Assembly (NCBI GenBank): GCA_027297025.1
Contig: JAPUIM010000196.1
Span: forward strand, 1-8,090
Length of the DNA: 8,090 bases
Direction: 5' to 3'
Source: Bacteroidota bacterium
Lineage (GTDB): Bacteria; Bacteroidota; Bacteroidia; Cytophagales; Cyclobacteriaceae
Each line of letters opens with the position of its first letter. The first letter of the stretch is position 1. Positions 6,327-8,090 of this stretch are shown here, one piece after another. Both the position numbers and the translations under genes were made by a program. The notes beneath the pieces are model-generated. The model had not been told where the DNA came from, did no database searches, and worked only from the letters and a program-made list of their open reading frames with translations.

Positions 6327-8090
6327 AAATGAATCCAGCCTCGGAGCTGGGCATCAGCATCATTAGGGTCCAGTACGTCGAATATGATATCAGCCTCATA
6401 ATAATATACTCCCGATGCTAATTCAGTACCGTCATTTCCCCTTCCGTCCCAATCAATTAAAAAATTACTCCCTTCTTCACCCTCCTCGGAATCGAAGTTA
6501 AATACTTCCCTTCCCCAGCGATTGGCCACTACAAGTTTAACCGACTCTACAAATCGGGAGCATCGGTCATCACTATCGAATGCGCGGAAAGTGTCATTGA
6601 TTTGATCCCCATTGGGAGTAAAAACATTGGGAAGACCATAGAAGGGGCAATTATCTCTACAGATAGTCTCGCTTAATTCACTCTCCAAACCGGATCTATC
6701 CACCGAGGAAATTTTATAGCAGCGGGCAAAAGATGGTAAATCCTCGTCGATATAGGAAGTTCCCGAAATATTGGATGCTATTAATTCAAAGGTCTCTTCT
6801 TCTCCTGTATCGGAGGCATAAACATTGAAGGAGCGGATGTCATTCTGACAATCCATGTCCTCGTCCAACTCCCAACTGAGTTCATTGAAAAAGTCATCAA
6901 AATTACAAGCACTGTTAGCTAAGAAAACCTCACAATCTTCCAGGTTGCTAATTGTAAAACTTGCCGGACCGCAGGGCGGTATGGTATCATTAGGTTGTAC
7001 ACAAATTATCTGTGAGTTATTGAGCAAGGGCTCAAAAATTATGTCATTCCCATAAGATCCTTTGGTAGTGACATAATAACAATACTCCAATTGGTCAGAT
7101 AATGCTTCACCATTAAATTGGCCTTCATCCAAATAATTAAACCCGGAAACATTCACATTTACACTGTCAATTAAAACAATTCTAGACAGATCACTGGGCA
7201 ATACGTTATCCCTAAAGATCAAATGATTGGGGAAACTTTGAATGTTGTTGGACCAAGGCACATTGGCTTGCCAAAATAGTTCCACCCCTTGTGAAAAAGT
7301 CACAGGATTTAATTTTACTGTTGAAGCAACTGCTGAGGAATCCAAAAATCTCTCGTTTCCATCGTAAGTTATCAATTGATAGTTGTAGGCCTTATCCAAG
7401 GTATTTAATCCGCTATCAACAAAAACAGTATCAGTTAATCCCTCAGCCAACACTTCTTTTAGGGCACCTTGTATTAGCCCTTCAGACCGAATCAAGTCAA
7501 ATGTATAAGGCGGGGGAAATAAATCCATATCAATTTCAAATGGAGTGGTCCACCTCAAAAATATTTCCCCATTATCAACATCTGTTTCCAGTACACTAAC
7601 ATTGGTAATAACCGGTGCGTCTACCTTGACTATAGCACAAATTTCGTTGGAAGCCAGACTTTCACCACCTTGAGGGAACGAAAATTTAGCCACTAATCTG
7701 TAGCAGTAATTAGCGCCAAAGTCTAAACCCTCGCCAAAGTTGTCATCTACGAAATCAGTGGTATCAATTCCCACTTCCTTAATTAAGATATATCCGGCAG
7801 TGGAAGGAATGCCGGATATACAGACATTGTTGTCAAATTCAAAACTATCCACTCTCCTCCAAATTTGAATCTTTTCTGCTCGACTTTGACAGAATGTGTA
7901 GGGCTCCCATTCCAACTCTATGCTTCGATTGGGTTTGGCCTCGACTGATTTAAGTATAGGAGCAGGGGCGATGACCGTGATGTCCCAGGTTTTGAAATCC
8001 ACTAACTTTGGTCCGGGTGGTGGTTCATCGGTTGCTTTGAAAACCACTTGGTATGGTCTTTCGCGAACGTGTGAACAGTCCGTTTGCCAG
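6317..8090 (-). CDS. T9SS-exported multi-domain protein, gliding motility-associated C-terminal domain; 5' end beyond the window
   Basis: The C-terminal 590 residues of a larger secreted protein. The frame is open to the right edge, and the GTG at 8047 lies in mid-domain (RPYQVVFKATDE), so it is not the start. Numbering from that Val as 1: the end of an Ig/cadherin-like domain (to about 28), then about four FN3-like units (31-141, 145-243, 248-350, 360-464). Three of these have an aromatic-Cys-Tyr strand (YCYRLVA, YCYYVTT, RCYKISS) and close with a Cys-containing strand (EICAIV, QIICV, ETICR). A type B sorting domain of about 100 residues follows: LPNVFTPNGDQINDTF (472-487), VVANRWGREVF, IDWDGRGNDGTELASGVYYY and a final strand ending LRGWIHLLR. 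Known family role: this domain directs export through the type IX secretion system to the cell surface or medium. The specific function is unknown; no catalytic domain is visible. The sequence is rich in Asp and Glu, as expected for a secreted protein. Confidence 0.9.
   Translation of the reverse strand, partial: WQTDCSHVRERPYQVVFKATDEPPPGPKLVDFKTWDITVIAPAPILKSVEAKPNRSIELEWEPYTFCQSRAEKIQIWRRVDSFEFDNNVCISGIPSTAGYILIKEVGIDTTDFVDDNFGEGLDFGANYCYRLVAKFSFPQGGESLASNEICAIVKVDAPVITNVSVLETDVDNGEIFLRWTTPFEIDMDLFPPPYTFDLIRSEGLIQGALKEVLAEGLTDTVFVDSGLNTLDKAYNYQLITYDGNERFLDSSAVASTVKLNPVTFSQGVELFWQANVPWSNNIQSFPNHLIFRDNVLPSDLSRIVLIDSVNVNVSGFNYLDEGQFNGEALSDQLEYCYYVTTKGSYGNDIIFEPLLNNSQIICVQPNDTIPPCGPASFTISNLEDCEVFLANSACNFDDFFNELSWELDEDMDCQNDIRSFNVYASDTGEEETFELIASNISGTSYIDEDLPSFARCYKISSVDRSGLESELSETICRDNCPFYGLPNVFTPNGDQINDTFRAFDSDDRCSRFVESVKLVVANRWGREVFNFDSEEGEEGSNFLIDWDGRGNDGTELASGVYYYEADIIFDVLDPNDADAQLRGWIHLLR
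7789..7820. repeat. 11-bp perfect inverted repeat inside the T9SS protein gene
   Basis: TATATCCGGCA (7789-7799) and its exact complement TGCCGGATATA (7810-7820) flank a 10-nt loop. It lies within the first FN3-like unit and encodes part of CISGIPSTAGYILI. It has no U-tract and sits mid-gene, so it is not an ordinary terminator. Chance is possible. Confidence 0.6.

Noticed and set aside
8045..8047. GTG as the start codon of the right-edge secreted protein
   Set aside because: The frame stays open to base 8090 and the residues across it (RPYQVVFKATDE) form a continuous Ig/cadherin-like strand, so the true start lies outside the window.
1..8090. tRNA, rRNA, CRISPR array, transposase or defence-system genes
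   Set aside because: No clover-leaf, spaced direct repeats, transposase motifs or nuclease/helicase modules were seen on either strand.

Overview
The window looks like a chromosomal segment from a member of the Bacteroidota (probably a Cytophagia/Flavobacteriia-like relative). The best evidence is the secreted protein at the right edge, which ends in a gliding-motility/type IX secretion C-terminal domain, a domain class largely restricted to this phylum. Supporting signs are the lack of clear Shine-Dalgarno sequences and the moderately AT-rich composition. Nearly all genes lie on the minus strand.

Right to left on the minus strand, the layout is as follows. 8090-6317 is the 3' part of a large multi-domain secreted protein with FN3-like repeats and a T9SS sorting domain. 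6240-5368 is fabD (malonyl-CoA:ACP transacylase). 4791-3043 is sppA (membrane signal peptide peptidase), followed after 12 nt by bioB (biotin synthase, 3030-2029). 1649-489 is bioF (8-amino-7-oxononanoate synthase), overlapped by 4 nt by bioD (dethiobiotin synthetase, 492 to beyond base 1). The only intact plus-strand gene is folK (4883-5398). It is divergent from sppA and its 3' end runs 31 nt into the 3' end of fabD.

Functionally, bioF, bioD and bioB encode three of the four late biotin-ring steps. bioA is not visible and may lie beyond the left edge. fabD primes malonyl units for fatty acid synthesis, and biotin is the cofactor of the acetyl-CoA carboxylase that makes malonyl-CoA, so the two are metabolically linked. 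folK is a folate-pathway enzyme.

The least ordinary stretch is the 379-bp gap between bioB and bioF. On the plus strand it carries what reads as the decayed 3' end of an outer-membrane beta-barrel gene, most like the LpxR/DUF2219 lipid A deacylase family. It has two in-frame TAA codons and a frameshift at a run of eight G, and its last codons run into the bioB 3' end. I see no tRNA, rRNA, CRISPR array, transposase or defence system, and no convincing undescribed multi-gene system.
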